Made by a program: the position numbers and the translations under genes
Notes under the pieces: generated by a model
Seen by the model: only the letters and a program-made list of their open reading frames with translations
Databases searched by the model: none
What the model was told of the DNA's origin: nothing
Assembly (NCBI GenBank): GCA_019285755.1
Contig: CP079103.1
Coordinates: forward strand, 3,038,001-3,102,000
Direction: 5' to 3'
Source of the DNA: Chitinophaga sp. E66
Lineage (GTDB): Bacteria > Bacteroidota > Bacteroidia > Chitinophagales > Chitinophagaceae
Length of the DNA: 64,000 nucleotides
Shown here: in pieces, positions 9,946 to 21,077 of the stretch
Position numbering within the stretch: position 1 is the first letter of the stretch
Layout: each line of letters begins with the position of its first letter

Positions 9946-11775
9946 TTACCGGTAACCGGCCGCCTGGAGCGTGAACAATTCTTCGTACCGGCCTTTTTTG
10001 GCGATCAGTTCCTCATGGGTTCCTATTTCCAGGAGCTCGCCGCCTTCCAGCACCAGGATGCGGTCTGCCATGCGGACGGTCGAAAAGCGATGGGAGATCA
10101 GTACGGCCGTTTTGCCGCGGGTCAGGTCGGCGAAGCGCTGGAATACTTCATATTCCGCACGGGCGTCGAGCGCGGCGGTAGGTTCATCAAGGATAAGGAG
10201 CTGGGCATTTTTCATATACGCCCTTGCCAGGGCCACCTTTTGCCACTCACCACCGGATAGCTCTACGCCGTTGCTGAACCGGCGGCCCAGCATCTGGTCG
10301 TACCCGGCAGGGAGCCGGCTGAACAACAGGTCTGCCATGCTTTTCTCCGCCGCCTGTTCTATCCGGGCCATGTTATCTACTTCTGCGATATTGCCGACGG
10401 CGATGTTCTGCGAAAAGGTCATCTGGTACCGCTGGAAATCCTGGAAGATAACCCCTACCTGCATCCTCAATTCGTTCAGGTCATATTCCCGGAGATCGTG
10501 GCCATCGAGCAGGATGCGGCCTTCAGTGGGGTCATAAAGCCGCGCCAGTAATTTCACCAGCGTAGTTTTGCCTGCGCCGTTTTCCCTACCAGGGCCAGTT
10601 TCTCGCCGGCATGGAGGGTAAAACTAAGGTGACGGTTGGCCCAGCGCGTGGCGTTCAGGTATTTGAATCCCACATTCTCGAACACGAACCCCTCCCGGAT
10701 GGGATTCGGGAAAGGCCGCGCCTTTTGCGGCTGGGTGATACGGGGCGAAATCTCAAAAACTCGAACAGGTCGCGCAGGTAAATAGCGCCCTGCGTAACGC
10801 TGGTAAAACGCATCAGTACGCTTTCCAGCAAACTGCGCAACTGGCGGAAAGAACCGCCCAGGAATGCCAGGTCGCCAATGGTCAGTTGCCCGCGGACGGT
10901 CTGCAGGATGATGATGACATATGCGGCATAATATCCGGCGCTGCCGATCAATGAAAACACCACTGCCCAGATATTATAGCGGACCGACAACGCTTTCTTG
11001 TCCTTGTAAAACTTATCCGACAACGACCGGAAGCGGTCTACCAGGTATCGGCTGAGGTTGAAGATCTTCACTTCCTTGACGGACTCATCGCTCGCGCCCA
11101 GGAAGCGGATATAATCCAATTCGCGGCGGGCGGACGTTTCGCCCCACGCCAGTGCGTAAAAGCGGTCATTGAAGTGCGTTTCTGAAAAGAAGGAAGGCAA
11201 TACGGCCACCAGCAAAAGCAGGATCAGCCAGGGCTGAAAGTCAGCAATCCTGCGGCCAGGAAGATCATGGTAACTACGTCCTGCACTGGGTGAGCACCTG
11301 GCTGAGGAGCTGGGTGCGGCCGGCGGTCTGCTGGCGGGCCCGTTCCAGTTTGTCGTAAAAGGTAGAATCCTCGAACTGGTCCAGGTCGAGCGTAGCGGCA
11401 TGTTGCATGATACGCACCGAAGTATGGTTGGCGACCTGTTCCCCGAGCAGGCCATCCACCAGTGAGATAGCTCTGCCCAAAGCGCCTGAGACGACCACCA
11501 GCGCAAATTCCGCGGCAACCAGCTGCCAGAGGTGCGTATAGTCTTGCCCGCCCGTAGATTGCGTAAGGCGGACCACTTCATCGATGATCAGTTTGCTGAT
11601 ATAAAGCAGTCCAAGCGGGGTAGCAGACTGTGCCGCCCTCAGGAGGATGTTCGGTGGTCATCCATGGACTGGTCTGCCATACCAGCCGGAAAAATGCTGG
11701 CAAATTCTTCAGCGCCGCCATGCGCTGCCTGAAGCTTACATCGGGCTCTCCGGGTTTTCTGCTGGGTCTTCTCAT
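9946..11775 (-). CDS. ABC exporter, fused membrane and ATPase domains (frame broken)
   Basis: A half-type ABC exporter of about 609 residues: an N-terminal transmembrane domain (roughly residues 1-330) and a C-terminal ATPase. ATPase motifs are the Q-loop IFQDFQRYQM, signature LSGGE, Walker B LLILDEPTAALD and H-loop LISHRFST. The Walker A is interrupted by one missing G near 10590; repaired it reads GENGAGKTT. At least four breaks are present. It begins 60 bp after the upstream histidine kinase stop on the same strand, so the kinases and the exporter may share a transcript. The substrate cannot be told; relatives export lipids, peptides or drugs. Confidence 0.9.
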
Positions 11776-11835
11776 GCAAAACGGAAGTTACGTAAATATC
11801 CGATTACCCGTAACAACAACGGAAGATGCGCCGCT

Positions 11836-13825
11836 TCAAGACGTGGCGAACCTGGTCGGAAATTCCAGCGTTATGAATGTACCCTTTATGGAAGACTGCA
11901 CGTCCATGGCACCCCAAACGCCGCTACGCGGGCCTTCAGGCTGAATATCCCGATACCCGTTCCTTCTTTGGAGCCATCGATCCCCTTGCCATCGTCTTCA
12001 ACGGTAAGCGCAAAGCTTTCTTCGCCGAAGTTCAGCTGTACCAGCACATGAGCAGCCTCCGCATGTTTGATCACGTTGCCCAGCAGCTCCTGCAACATCC
12101 GGTATACCATCAGTTCGAACTGGGGTGAAAGCGCCGGGGAATGCCGTAGGACTGGTATTCCACTTCGAGCGAGTTGTTCCGCCCGAGCTTTTCGCAGTAA
12201 GCGCCGGCCGCGGGCTCAATCCCCTCCTCAAACAAAAGCCTTGGCATCAGGTTATGTGACGTATCGCGTATTTCCGTCACCGCATCACCTAGTAGTGCAA
12301 GGCTATTATGGTAAGAAGATGAGTTGGCCAGTTCAATATGCTGGTTGCCAAGTGAGGAGAGGTACAGTTTCACCCCTGACAAAATCGATCCGGCGCCGTC
12401 GTGCAGATTACGGGCGATGCGGGCGCGTTCCTTCTCCTCTCCTTCCATGGCTGCCTGCGCCATTGCCAGTTCTGACTCCTTTTGCATCAGCTGCATCTGT
12501 TGCGCCTGGAGCTGTTGCTTCTGCCGGAAATGCACGAACAGCCCGGCAGCTATCGCTACCACGAGCAATAGCCCGCCGCCCAGGAGGATCAGCTGCTGGC
12601 TTTTCTTCCGCAGTTCCAGGTCTTTAGTGGTGATAGCCAGCTGCTGATCGGCGAGCGATTTGTCTTTCTCCAGCGATTTATACTTCAGTTCCAGTTCGGT
12701 CACCTTATCCGCCACGTCTTTGCGCTGGAGGCTGTCGCGGTACAGGATGTATTGGTTCAATGATGCCAGTGAGGCAGCCTTGTCGCCCAGTTGCAGCTGG
12801 ATGCGGGTCATCAGCAGATGCGCGTCCATGATGGCGCTTACCTGACCGGATTGCGAGACATATTGCAATGCTTCCCTCATGTACCTTTTTGCCTGGAGGT
12901 AGTTATGCTCCGAGTAATAGACTTTTGCCAGCCCGGTATACAGTGTGGCCCGGTGAAGGGGAACCACCGTAATACCATCTTTCAGCATGATTGCTTCCGC
13001 TTCCTGCAGGGACATCCTGGCAGAATCGGCTTTGCCCGGAATGCCGGAAAGCAGGTCTCCGAGGCTGGTGCGCCCAATGAACCTTCCTATATCGTATCCG
13101 GACAAATCACTGAGCCGGATCACTTCCCGGCATGCGCCGGCCGCATCCACCAGTTGCCCGCTTTCTTCCATCAACCCGGCACGGTTGATGAGTGATTTAA
13201 CGAGATTATCCGTGTCTTTCCGCAAGGCATACAATCGCCCGCATTCCAGGTTATAATAAAGCGCCTTTTCCGGTTGTCCCATATGCGAGAATGCCAGTGA
13301 AAGGCCGTTGTAGGGATGCGCCTTTACCAGCGAGTCCGCCACCGATATGGTTTCTATCGACGAAAGAAAATACCCGACGGCGGAGTCCAGCTTACCGGAT
13401 TCGAGGCAGGCATATCCCATGCCTGTCAGTACCCGCGCCATATTCTCGCTGTCGCTGATCCGCCGGTATGCGTCCAGCGCCCGCAGGCTTGCGCGCTGAC
13501 TGGAATCAAAAAGACCGCTGAACAGCGCCAGTTGCGATATCATCTGGTTAGACCGGCCAATCCCGTAAGTGAAGTTTTTACGTTGACTGAGCGCCAGGGC
13601 TTCATGCGCAACGGCATAAGCCGAATCGGTATTCACTTCAAACAGCGCGATGGCATATTTGACCAACCTATTGGCACGGGCAGTATCGCTGGTAGCTTCG
13701 TTTATATATCGGCGGTGGCCGGCAGACAATTCATTCACCGATTGGGATCGCGCTTTCAAAGCTGGCAAAAGCAGCATCGCCGGCAACCAACGAAGAATAA
13801 AAACAAAACACCTGGTATAATGCAT
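11836..13825 (-). CDS. TPR sensor histidine kinase, NarX/LytS-like (frame broken)
   Basis: A two-component sensor of about 663 residues. After a signal peptide (MHYTRCFVFILRWLPAMLLL) comes a long helical-repeat sensor region (TPR-type, about residues 35-370), one transmembrane helix (LILLGGGLLLVVAIAAGLFV), a coiled coil and a HisKA_3 domain with the phospho-acceptor histidine in IARNLHDGAGS. The HATPase part follows (MLQELLGNVIKHAEA, VEDDGKG). The ORF stops falsely at FHPSSN; one more C near 12118 gives HPQFELMVYRML, and another base near 11910 gives the natural C-terminus and stop at 11836-11838. It closely resembles the kinase encoded just upstream. No response regulator gene lies in the window. 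Confidence 0.9.
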
Positions 13826-13876
13826 GTTCGGAAAGGTTATGACACTTTTAGAGATTTTGTTACTGCCGGGTAACTG

Positions 13877-15847
13877 CTATACCTGGCCAACCGTATGCTC
13901 CAGCGGCACAGGGAACTCCAGTGTAATGGAGGTACCTTGTGGAGAGGATTGTACGTCCATCGTACCACGGAATGCTTCCACCCGGGAATTGACGGCGAAC
14001 ATGCCGATACCCTTACCGGCGCCCTGATCACTCATCCCCTGCCATCGTCTTCCACCGTCATGGTGAAAGTATCCGGGCTGAACGCCAATTGCACCAGGAC
14101 ATGCTTCGCTCCGGCATGCTTCATTACATTTCCCAGCAACTCCTGCAATGTGCGGAACACCATCAGTTCGAAATCGATATCAAAACGCGCAGGCTCTCCA
14201 TAAGACTGAAATTCGACCTCCAGGTTACCGCTCCGGCCGATCTTGTCGCAATAATCATGAATGGCGGTATGGATACCTTCGAGATGGAGCGTTTTGGGCA
14301 TGAGATTGTGGGAAGTTTCACGGATTTCTGTAACGGCTTCATTGAGGAGGCCGATCGTATCGCGGTAGGCGGATGATCCGGCCAGGTCCTGGTATTGGTT
14401 TTCGAGAGAGGAAAGATATAGCTTCACACCTGATAAAATGGAACCGGCCCCGTCGTGAAGGTTCCGGGCGATGCGGGCCCGTTCTTTCTCTTCAGCTTCC
14501 ATTGCGGCCTGCACTTTCGTCAGTTCCGCTTCCCGTTCCAGGGTGATGACTTTCTGGGCAGATAACATCTGTTTCTGCCGTATGTGCAACATATAGGCCC
14601 CGCCGCCTAACAGCAGCAGTAAAATAGCGCCAGACAATGTCAACAGCCCGATATTCCGGGTGCGGATATCCAGCTGCCTGTGCGCAAGATCCAGTTCTTT
14701 GCGGGCCAGTTCGGCGTCTTTCTCCGCCGTACGGTATTTCGTTTCCAGCTCGCTGGCCGTTTTCGCCATCTGGATATCGTTCGCGCTGTCGCGATAATCA
14801 TTGTATAAATTGTAAGTCCGCAGGCTTTCGTCCTTCAACCCTAACAATATATTCACTTTCGTAGCCACGCGGTATTCCTTAACGAGCATGGCGAGGTTCC
14901 TAGTTCTTCGGCCATCTGTGTGGATTTCAGGTGATACTGCCTTGAAAGTTCATATTGCTCTTCCATATAGTAAAGCCGTGCGAATATGGAATACAACGTG
15001 TGGAGATAGGGTTTCTGGATGGTAACTTTCTTTGAGATATCTTCCGCCTGTTTCAGCCATATGAGCGCTGAATCATTTTTCATCACTGACAAATATCGGT
15101 CGGCCATCGCCAATCTTCCGTAAAATCTCCCAACCGTAAAACCCGATTGCTCGCTTAACGCGATCGCCTCCTGGTATATCGGGGTAGATTCAGGATAATA
15201 TACATAGCTGCCGTGGTTGATAATTGCGCGTACGAGGTTGCCGGTGTCCTTATTGATCCGGTATTGCTCCTGTGCCTTCAGGCAATACTCGATCGCCTTA
15301 TCCCTGGGACATCCGGTTGAAAGCGATGCCGATATTATTGTAAGCTACGGCCCTGCCGCTAAGGTCGCCCGACTTCGTGAAAAGTTCTATGGCATACAGG
15401 CAGGCATCCACCGCTGAATCCGAATCACCCGTTTGCAGGAAGCTGCCACCGATGCCGGAAGCCGCCCTGCCCGCGAGATAAAAGCTGTCCATCGACAAAA
15501 ATATTGCAGCGCCTGCCGGTAGAACTCTCTCCCCAGTAAATAGTTCCCGGTATCGATCACCCCATGCCTCTTCCCCAAAGGCTTACCGCAATGCTCGGTA
15601 TCTTTTGCAGCCAGGCCAACCTTATACGTTGAATCGAATATGAACAGAGAGGAATCCGGGTACTTGTCGGCTATGCTTCTTGCCGAGCGGATGAGATTCC
15701 GGAGGAAGCCGTGTCTGCAAGACCGGCTTTAGCGCTGTTCTCTACTTGCGTGGAACCATGTTGCCGGCATGAGCCAGCCAACAAAATAGTGACAGCCGCG
15801 AAGGCCGCTAAGAATACATTGAGAAATGTCAGGCGTTTGCGGAGCAT
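13877..15847 (-). CDS. TPR sensor histidine kinase, paralogue of the next gene (frame broken)
   Basis: Same architecture as the kinase encoded downstream, 51 bp away: an N-terminal signal with a lipobox-like LLAGSC, a TPR-type sensor region, a transmembrane helix (LLTLSGAILLLLLGGGAYML), HisKA_3 with IARNLHDGAGS, and HATPase motifs (LQELLGNVMKHAG, VEDDGRG). Near-identical stretches such as ILSGVKLYLSSL in both kinases show a tandem duplication. At least four breaks are present. The first, near 15700, hides the N-terminus starting at 15847. The last, near 14040, hides the C-terminal KGIGMFAVNSRVEAF and the stop at 13877-13879. Confidence 0.87.
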
Positions 15848-16098
15848 GATGATTGGTTAGTTGTGAATACTTCCATAGACCCGATAGCGCAGCCATGCAA
15901 TTCGAGACAGGCTGAGCAATACAAATCGGCGGCGATTCCAGAATTATTGACAGGAGAGAAATTGGCGTTAAATGCTTGTTGGGCGATACCGGCATTTAAT
16001 GCACGTGTGTCCCGCAAATTGCAGGCGGCCATCGATACGACGGCTGTTACAACGGCTACAGATAGCCGAGGGCTTAATGAAGAGAGGATACGGAACAT
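15829..16098 (-). CDS. Candidate small cysteine-rich lipoprotein
   Basis: An 89-residue reading frame overlapping the start of the downstream kinase by 19 bp. It begins with a convincing signal (MFRILSSLSPRLSVAVVTAV then VSMAAC, a possible lipobox at Cys26). The mature part, about 64 residues, has four more cysteines, with CSAC, HGC and SSC near the end. Codon use looks like its neighbours. I recognise no family. It could be an accessory or input protein for the kinases; it could also be a chance ORF. Confidence 0.4.
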   Translation of the reverse strand: MFRILSSLSPRLSVAVVTAVVSMAACNLRDTRALNAGIAQQAFNANFSPVNNSGIAADLYCSACLELHGCAIGSMEVFTTNQSSCSANA

Positions 16099-16354
16099 AC
16101 CTGGTGTTCTATAAAGGTTGATTTCAAATGATTCCATCGGGATGCACACCAGTTTGCTTTCCCGGACGTATGAAGCTGTATATACACAGCGGTTAGTCGG
16201 AAATTATCCGGAATGCGCCCGACTGCTCTAAAAATCCAGGAATATGCTGCTAATAAAAAGACTGCTTACAAGGGAAACGTAGGTTCACTGCGTAAACTGC
16301 ACGCTGTCTCAAGTCCGTAAATTTACTCAATTTCTGACATTATGGGAGAGAATT

Positions 16355-17118
16355 TCAGGAAGCGAGGATAACTTTCACGCCCCGATCCTGCAGCATTTGT
16401 ACCGTTCCCGCATCAACCTGGTTGTCGGTCACGATATAATCCACCTGTTCCAGGCTACAGATGCGGCCAATACCGCGACGGTCGAACTTGGAGCTGTCGG
16501 CCATCACGACTACCGTTTGCGCCAGTCCGATCATCTTCATGTTGAGGCTGGCTTCGGCCAGGTTGGTAATGGAAAGGCCGAATTCAGGATCGATGCCGTC
16601 AACACCGACGAAAAGGACCCCGCACGAGATATCGTCCAGCAGCCGTTCGGCAAACGAACCCGCGGCGGCGGAAGAGCTTTGATGGATGAGCCCGCCGATC
16701 TGCAGCACATCTACATTCGGGCGGTTGCATAGCTCCAGCGCTACTTTGAGCGCAGGGGTTATGACGGTAATATGTTTGGAGGGATGCAGGACACGGGCCA
16801 GTTCAAATACGGTGGTACCTGACCCGATGATAATGGAGTCGTTATGCCCGATCAGTTCCATGGCCGTGCGCGCGATCTTCTTTTTCTCCTCCATGCGGAT
16901 GAATTCCTTTTCGTTGATCGGGCGCTCGATGGCATAGGGGTTTTGCGTGGAGCCGCCGCCCTTGGTACGGAAAAGGAGCTTCTTTTCCTCCAGCAGTTTG
17001 AGGTCTTTCGAATGGTAACACCCGAAACCTGGAGCATATCGCTCAGTTCCTGGATATCTACTTTTCCCTTTTCCTGTAATTCCTGGAGTATCAACTGATG
17101 CCTTTCCGTGATGTTCAT
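16355..17118 (-). CDS. DeoR-family transcriptional repressor (one frame break)
   Basis: About 254 residues: an N-terminal DeoR helix-turn-helix (residues 5-57, RHQLILQELQEKGKVDIQEL and VSGVTIRKDL after repair) and a C-terminal sugar-phosphate-sensing domain (GSGTTVFELA, ADSSKFDRRGIG). The break is a lost A near 17013; repaired, the junction reads TIRKDLKLLEEKKLLFRTKG. Members of this family usually repress a neighbouring sugar or polyol operon and are released by a phosphorylated intermediate. Here the target is most likely the divergent six-gene operon starting at 17353, across a 234-bp gap. Confidence 0.9.
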
Positions 17119-17246
17119 ATGCGTGGCGGCTTTCTTAATGTTAAATTATCTTTCACCAAATGTACATTCTTTACGACAATATCCCCAATTACTGTTATTA
17201 TTTCCATGTTAACCGTTGATTTGCAAGTAAAACTGCCATCGATGGC

Positions 17247-17283
17247 AAACTTAACTTTATTTTAATTTTGTTTAATTAAGTTT
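17247..17283. promoter_or_regulatory. Inverted repeat around the operon promoter, candidate DeoR operator
   Basis: Perfect 8-bp arms AAACTTAA (17247-17254) and TTAAGTTT (17276-17283) flank a TAATTTTG box. The repeat is centred almost on that box, so a bound repressor would block RNA polymerase. The DNA is AT-rich, so chance occurrence is possible. Confidence 0.45.
17263..17270 (+). promoter_or_regulatory. TAATTTTG -7 box for the six-gene operon
   Basis: Perfect TAnnTTTG match, 82 bp before the transporter ATG, inside the inverted repeat at 17247-17283. No good -33 TTTG is visible at the usual spacing. Confidence 0.5.
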
Positions 17284-17352
17284 ACTTTCTACTTTTAGGA
17301 AGTTTCAAATCAATTCCGATCCCATTTCATTCCACGAAACACTGATACTACC

Positions 17353-18608
17353 ATGAACACTTTAGAAAAAGCAGGCATCCCGCGCCAACTCGTCTGGGGC
17401 TACCTCGGCGTTATGATCTTCATGATGGGCGACGGCATCGAACAGGGATGGCTAAGCCCTTATCTTGTCGATCACGGCATGTCCGTTCAGCAATCCGCAA
17501 CCCTCTTCACGGTATATGGCATCACCATTGCCATTTCCGCCTGGTTCTCCGGCGTACTCGCGGAAGGCTACGGCGTCCGCCGCACCATGGCCCTCGGCTT
17601 ATTATTGTATTGCCTGGGTACGGTCGGCTTCGTCGGCTTCGGCATGCCGCAGCTCAATGTCCCGGTAATGCTCCTCACCTATGCGCTCCGCGGATTCGGA
17701 TATCCCCTGTTCGCCTATTCCTTCCTCGTCTGGATCGCGTACAGTAGTCCGCAGCAGCAGCTCGGCCGCGCCGTGGGCTGGTTCTGGTTCGTGTTTACCG
17801 GAGGCCTCAATGTTCTCGGCGCTTACTATTCCAGCTGGGCCATCACTAAATTCGGGCACCTGAATACGCTATGGACCTCCCTCTTCTGGGCGCTCCTCGG
17901 CGCCGTGTTCGCCCTGCTGCTTAACCGCAGCAAGCCCTCCCGTCAGTCTGCCGGCGGTTCCAGGATGGAAGAGCTGATTAAAGGCCTCACGATCGTCCGG
18001 GAAGAGCCGAAGGTTTTACTGGGAGGGATCGTTCGCATCATCAACACCACCGCGCAGTTCGCTTTTCCCGTTTTTCTCCCCATGTACATGGCGCGGCACG
18101 GATTCGATACCACGGAATGGCTCACCATCTGGGGCACCATCTTTACCTCCAACATCATCTTCAATCTCATTTTCGGCTTCGTGGGCGACCTCTTCGGCTG
18201 GCGCAACACGATCATGTGGTTCGGCGGGGTTGGTTGCGCGCTCAGCACCCTCCTGTTTTCTACGCACCGCAGATCTGGGAAGGCAGTTATTGGGCCGTGA
18301 TGACCGCCGGCGTGCTTTGGGGCGCCCTGCTGGCGGGATACGTTCCCCTCACGGCGCTCGTACCCTCCCTCGTTAAGAAAGATAAAGGCGCAGCCATGGC
18401 TATCCTTAACCTGGGCGCCGGGCTCCCCGTGTTCGTTGGTCCCGCCATCGTAGGGCTCTTCATCGGAATCGTAGGTGAAGAGGGCGTCATTTGGATACTG
18501 GCGGCCTTATATATCGTAAGCGCCGTCATCACCCGCTTCATCACCCTGCCCAACAACGCTAAAACCATTCACCACACGCAACCAACAGCAGCAACTCAAC
18601 CGATATAA
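17353..18608 (+). CDS. MFS transporter, polyol-permease type (one frame break)
   Basis: A 12-helix major-facilitator protein of about 418 residues. MGDGIEQGWLSPYLVDHG, GITIAISAWFSGVLAEGYG and RRTMALGLLL match the RbtT/DalT/CsbX branch, which carries polyols or organic acids; YoaB of Bacillus subtilis looks related. The break is one T lost near 18260; repaired, the junction reads TLLFFYAPQIWEGSYW. First gene of an operon whose next start is 2 bp after its stop. The true substrate is unknown. Confidence 0.88.
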
Positions 18609-18610
18609 AC

Positions 18611-19615
18611 ATGCGCATTTTAATTACAGCTCCTTACCATCAGCAAGGCATCCAGGAAATAGACCAGCTTTTCGGAGAATCGGTATACCGGCCGTGGAAG
18701 CCCAACGGCCGCGCCTGGAACGAAGCAGAACTGATACAACTGCTGACGGATTCCCGGGCAGACGCGCTCATCACCGAACATGACCATGTAACCGCCGATG
18801 TGATCAAAGCGTTCCCCAGCTGAAGTTCATCGGGGTGTGCCGAGGCACTCCCAGCAATGTGGCCGTTGCACAGGCCTCCGCACTCGGCATCCCGGTATTT
18901 TTCACGCCGGCCCGCAATGCGCAGGCCGTAGCGGAAATGTTCATCTCCAACGTCATCATGCTCCTGCGCAATACCATCCCGGGCATCGACTGGCTGAAAG
19001 GCCGCAACTGGCAGGCCGGGGCGCACGACTCCTACCTTCATTTCAAAGGCAACGAACTGGCCGGGAGAACCGTGGGCATGGTGGGGTTCGGCGCTATCGG
19101 GCAACTGATCGCCGGCATGATCCGCAATTATCCCTGTGATATCCGGTTCTTCGATCCATACGTAACGGAATATGATCCGGTATACACGAAATGTTCGCTG
19201 GAAGAGCTTTTCTCCACATCCGACGTAGTATCCGTTCACCTGCCCGTAACGGAAGAAACGAAAGACATGATCGATGCCCGCGTATTGACATTGATGAAAA
19301 AGACGCCATTTTTGTGAATACGGCCCGTGCCGCCGTGGTAAAACGCGAAGACCTGCTTGCCGCCCTGGAATCAACGCTATCCGTGGAGCGGTATTAGACG
19401 TGTTCGACAACGAGCCGCCCGACGAAACAGATTACCGCATCATCGACCATCCGAACGTAATCGCCACGCCGCATATCGCCGGCGCTACGTTCGAAGTGGA
19501 AGACCACCACGTCGCCATCATGAATAAAGCCCTTATACAATGGTTCGCCAACGGCAGCCGGAACATCCGGGAGCTGGCCAATCGTCAAATACTTCCAACT
19601 CCCGTCAATGGATAA
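18611..19615 (+). CDS. D-2-hydroxyacid dehydrogenase, PGDH-like (frame broken)
   Basis: An NAD-dependent dehydrogenase of about 335 residues. The NAD-binding loop is GMVGFGAIGQ. The catalytic set is Arg in VNTARAAVV, Glu in DVFDNEPPD and His in TPHIAGAT. The substrate-loop region GVCRGTPSNVAVAQA resembles 3-phosphoglycerate dehydrogenases and the uncharacterised YoaD. Three breaks occur (near 18823, 19310, 19375), each restored by one base. It overlaps the next gene by 8 bp (19608-19615), which implies translational coupling. The substrate is probably a product of the kinases encoded next to it; it is not likely to be the biosynthetic SerA, given the context. Confidence 0.87.
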
Positions 19616-21051
19616 ACAACCCGCATACATCATTGCAGACATCGGCACAGGCAACGTTCGCGTAGCCGTTGCCACGCCCGGCGGACAGGTGCTCGGCGTG
19701 TCCCGCGAAGACATCCGTTATGAAAAGGACCCGCTATACCCGGACGCGCTCCACTTCGACCCGGAAGCGCTCTGGCAACAGATCCTGCGGCTGGCCCGCC
19801 TGTCTCTTGCATCGGCGCCTGGTGCAGACATCCGCGCCATAACGGCTACCAGCCAGCGCGAAGGCATCGTGCTACTGGGAGACGACGGCACATCACTCAC
19901 CGGGCTACCCAACATCGACCACCGCGGTCGTGAATGGGAAAGCACGCTTAACGACAAAAGCCGCGTCTATCAACTCACCGGCCGCTATCCGACCTCGCTG
20001 TTCTCCGCGTTTAAGCTGGTAGGCATCCGAGAGCGCAAGCCTGAGATATGGTCTAAAACCAGGTCATTCCTCAGCATTTCCGACTGGGTGGAATACAAAT
20101 TTTCCGGCGTCGCGAAATACGAGCACTCCAGGCATCGGAGACCCTGCTCTTCGATGTAAAACAAATGCAATGGAGCGATGCGCTTTGCTCGGCATTCGAT
20201 TTGCAGCCTTCTCTCCTGCCGCCGCTTCGCCGGTCCTCGTCTGTATTAGGGCCCGTGCTGCAGGAAGTAGCGAATACATTGAATATTCCCTCATCCGCGC
20301 TCGTCATCGCAGGCGGTGGCGACACGCAGCTTGCCATCAAGAGCACCCGTCCCGCCGTAGACGATATGGTCATCGTTTCCGGCACTACCACTCCCATCGT
20401 AAAGCTCACAGGCGATTATACCCTCGATGCCGGTGAACGCACTGGACCAGCCGCGACATCGTTGCCGGCCGCTTTGTCTTCGAAGCCAACGCCGGCGTCA
20501 CCGGTCTCAACTACCAGCGCCTGAAAGAAATCTTCTATCCCAACGAAGGCTATGATGTCATCGAAAAGGAACTAGCCGAAAACCGCCACACCTTCTGCAT
20601 GGCGAGCCTCGGCTCGTTGCTGGCAGACGAAGAAGTATCTCTCACCCGGGGCGGCTTCATCTTCCCAGCGCCGGTCTCTCACCTCCTCACCCGTGGCAGT
20701 TTCGTATGGGCCACGATGGTCGACATCGCATGCTCCATCGTTAAGAACTATAAAATTCTTGCCGAAGTAGCCGGCCACCAGCCCGATTACATCTGGGGAT
20801 GCGGCGGCGGACTGCAAAGCCTGACGCTGCGCCAGCTCATCGCCAACCTCACCGGCAAGAAAGTGCAGATGCGCGCCGGATTCCAGCAGTCGTCCGCCGT
20901 TGGCGGAGCGCTTATCTGTAACGAAGCATTGGGGATCGACGGGCAAATGGACGGCTCCGTTGAAACGGTGCACCCGCAGGAAGAGGCGCATTACGCCGCC
21001 ATCTATGCGGAATGGGAAAAAACACGGGATTATTTCAGGAATATGAACTGA
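19608..21051 (+). CDS. FGGY-family carbohydrate kinase, LsrK/YgcE-like (frame broken)
   Basis: A sugar or polyol kinase of about 480 residues with the hexokinase-like fold. ADIGTGNVRVAVATPGG is the phosphate-1 loop, ATSQREGIVLL and NIDHRGREWE lie in the substrate domain, ISDWVEYKFSG and IAGGGDTQLAI follow, and GCGGGLQSLTLRQLI is the adenosine-site glycine loop. The SQREGIVL stretch is shared with autoinducer-2 kinase LsrK and E. coli YgcE, so a linear C5/C6 substrate is conceivable. Two breaks (near 20125 and 20440). Distinct from the second FGGY kinase that follows; the pair may act on two intermediates. Confidence 0.87.
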
Positions 21052-21077
21052 TCCCGCCCTTTAACAGTAAAACACTC

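Noticed and set aside
9946-11775. Gene pieces as decayed pseudogenes
   Set aside because: Walker, signature and H-loop motifs are all present and single-base repairs restore them; the same pattern holds in dusB, sulfatase and SusC genes, so error is the better explanation.
17119-17352. SAM riboswitch upstream of the yoaBCD-like operon
   Set aside because: The yoaDCB genes of B. subtilis are known to be controlled by an S-box, but here I see only AT-rich DNA, a TAATTTTG box and an inverted repeat, with no multi-helix leader.
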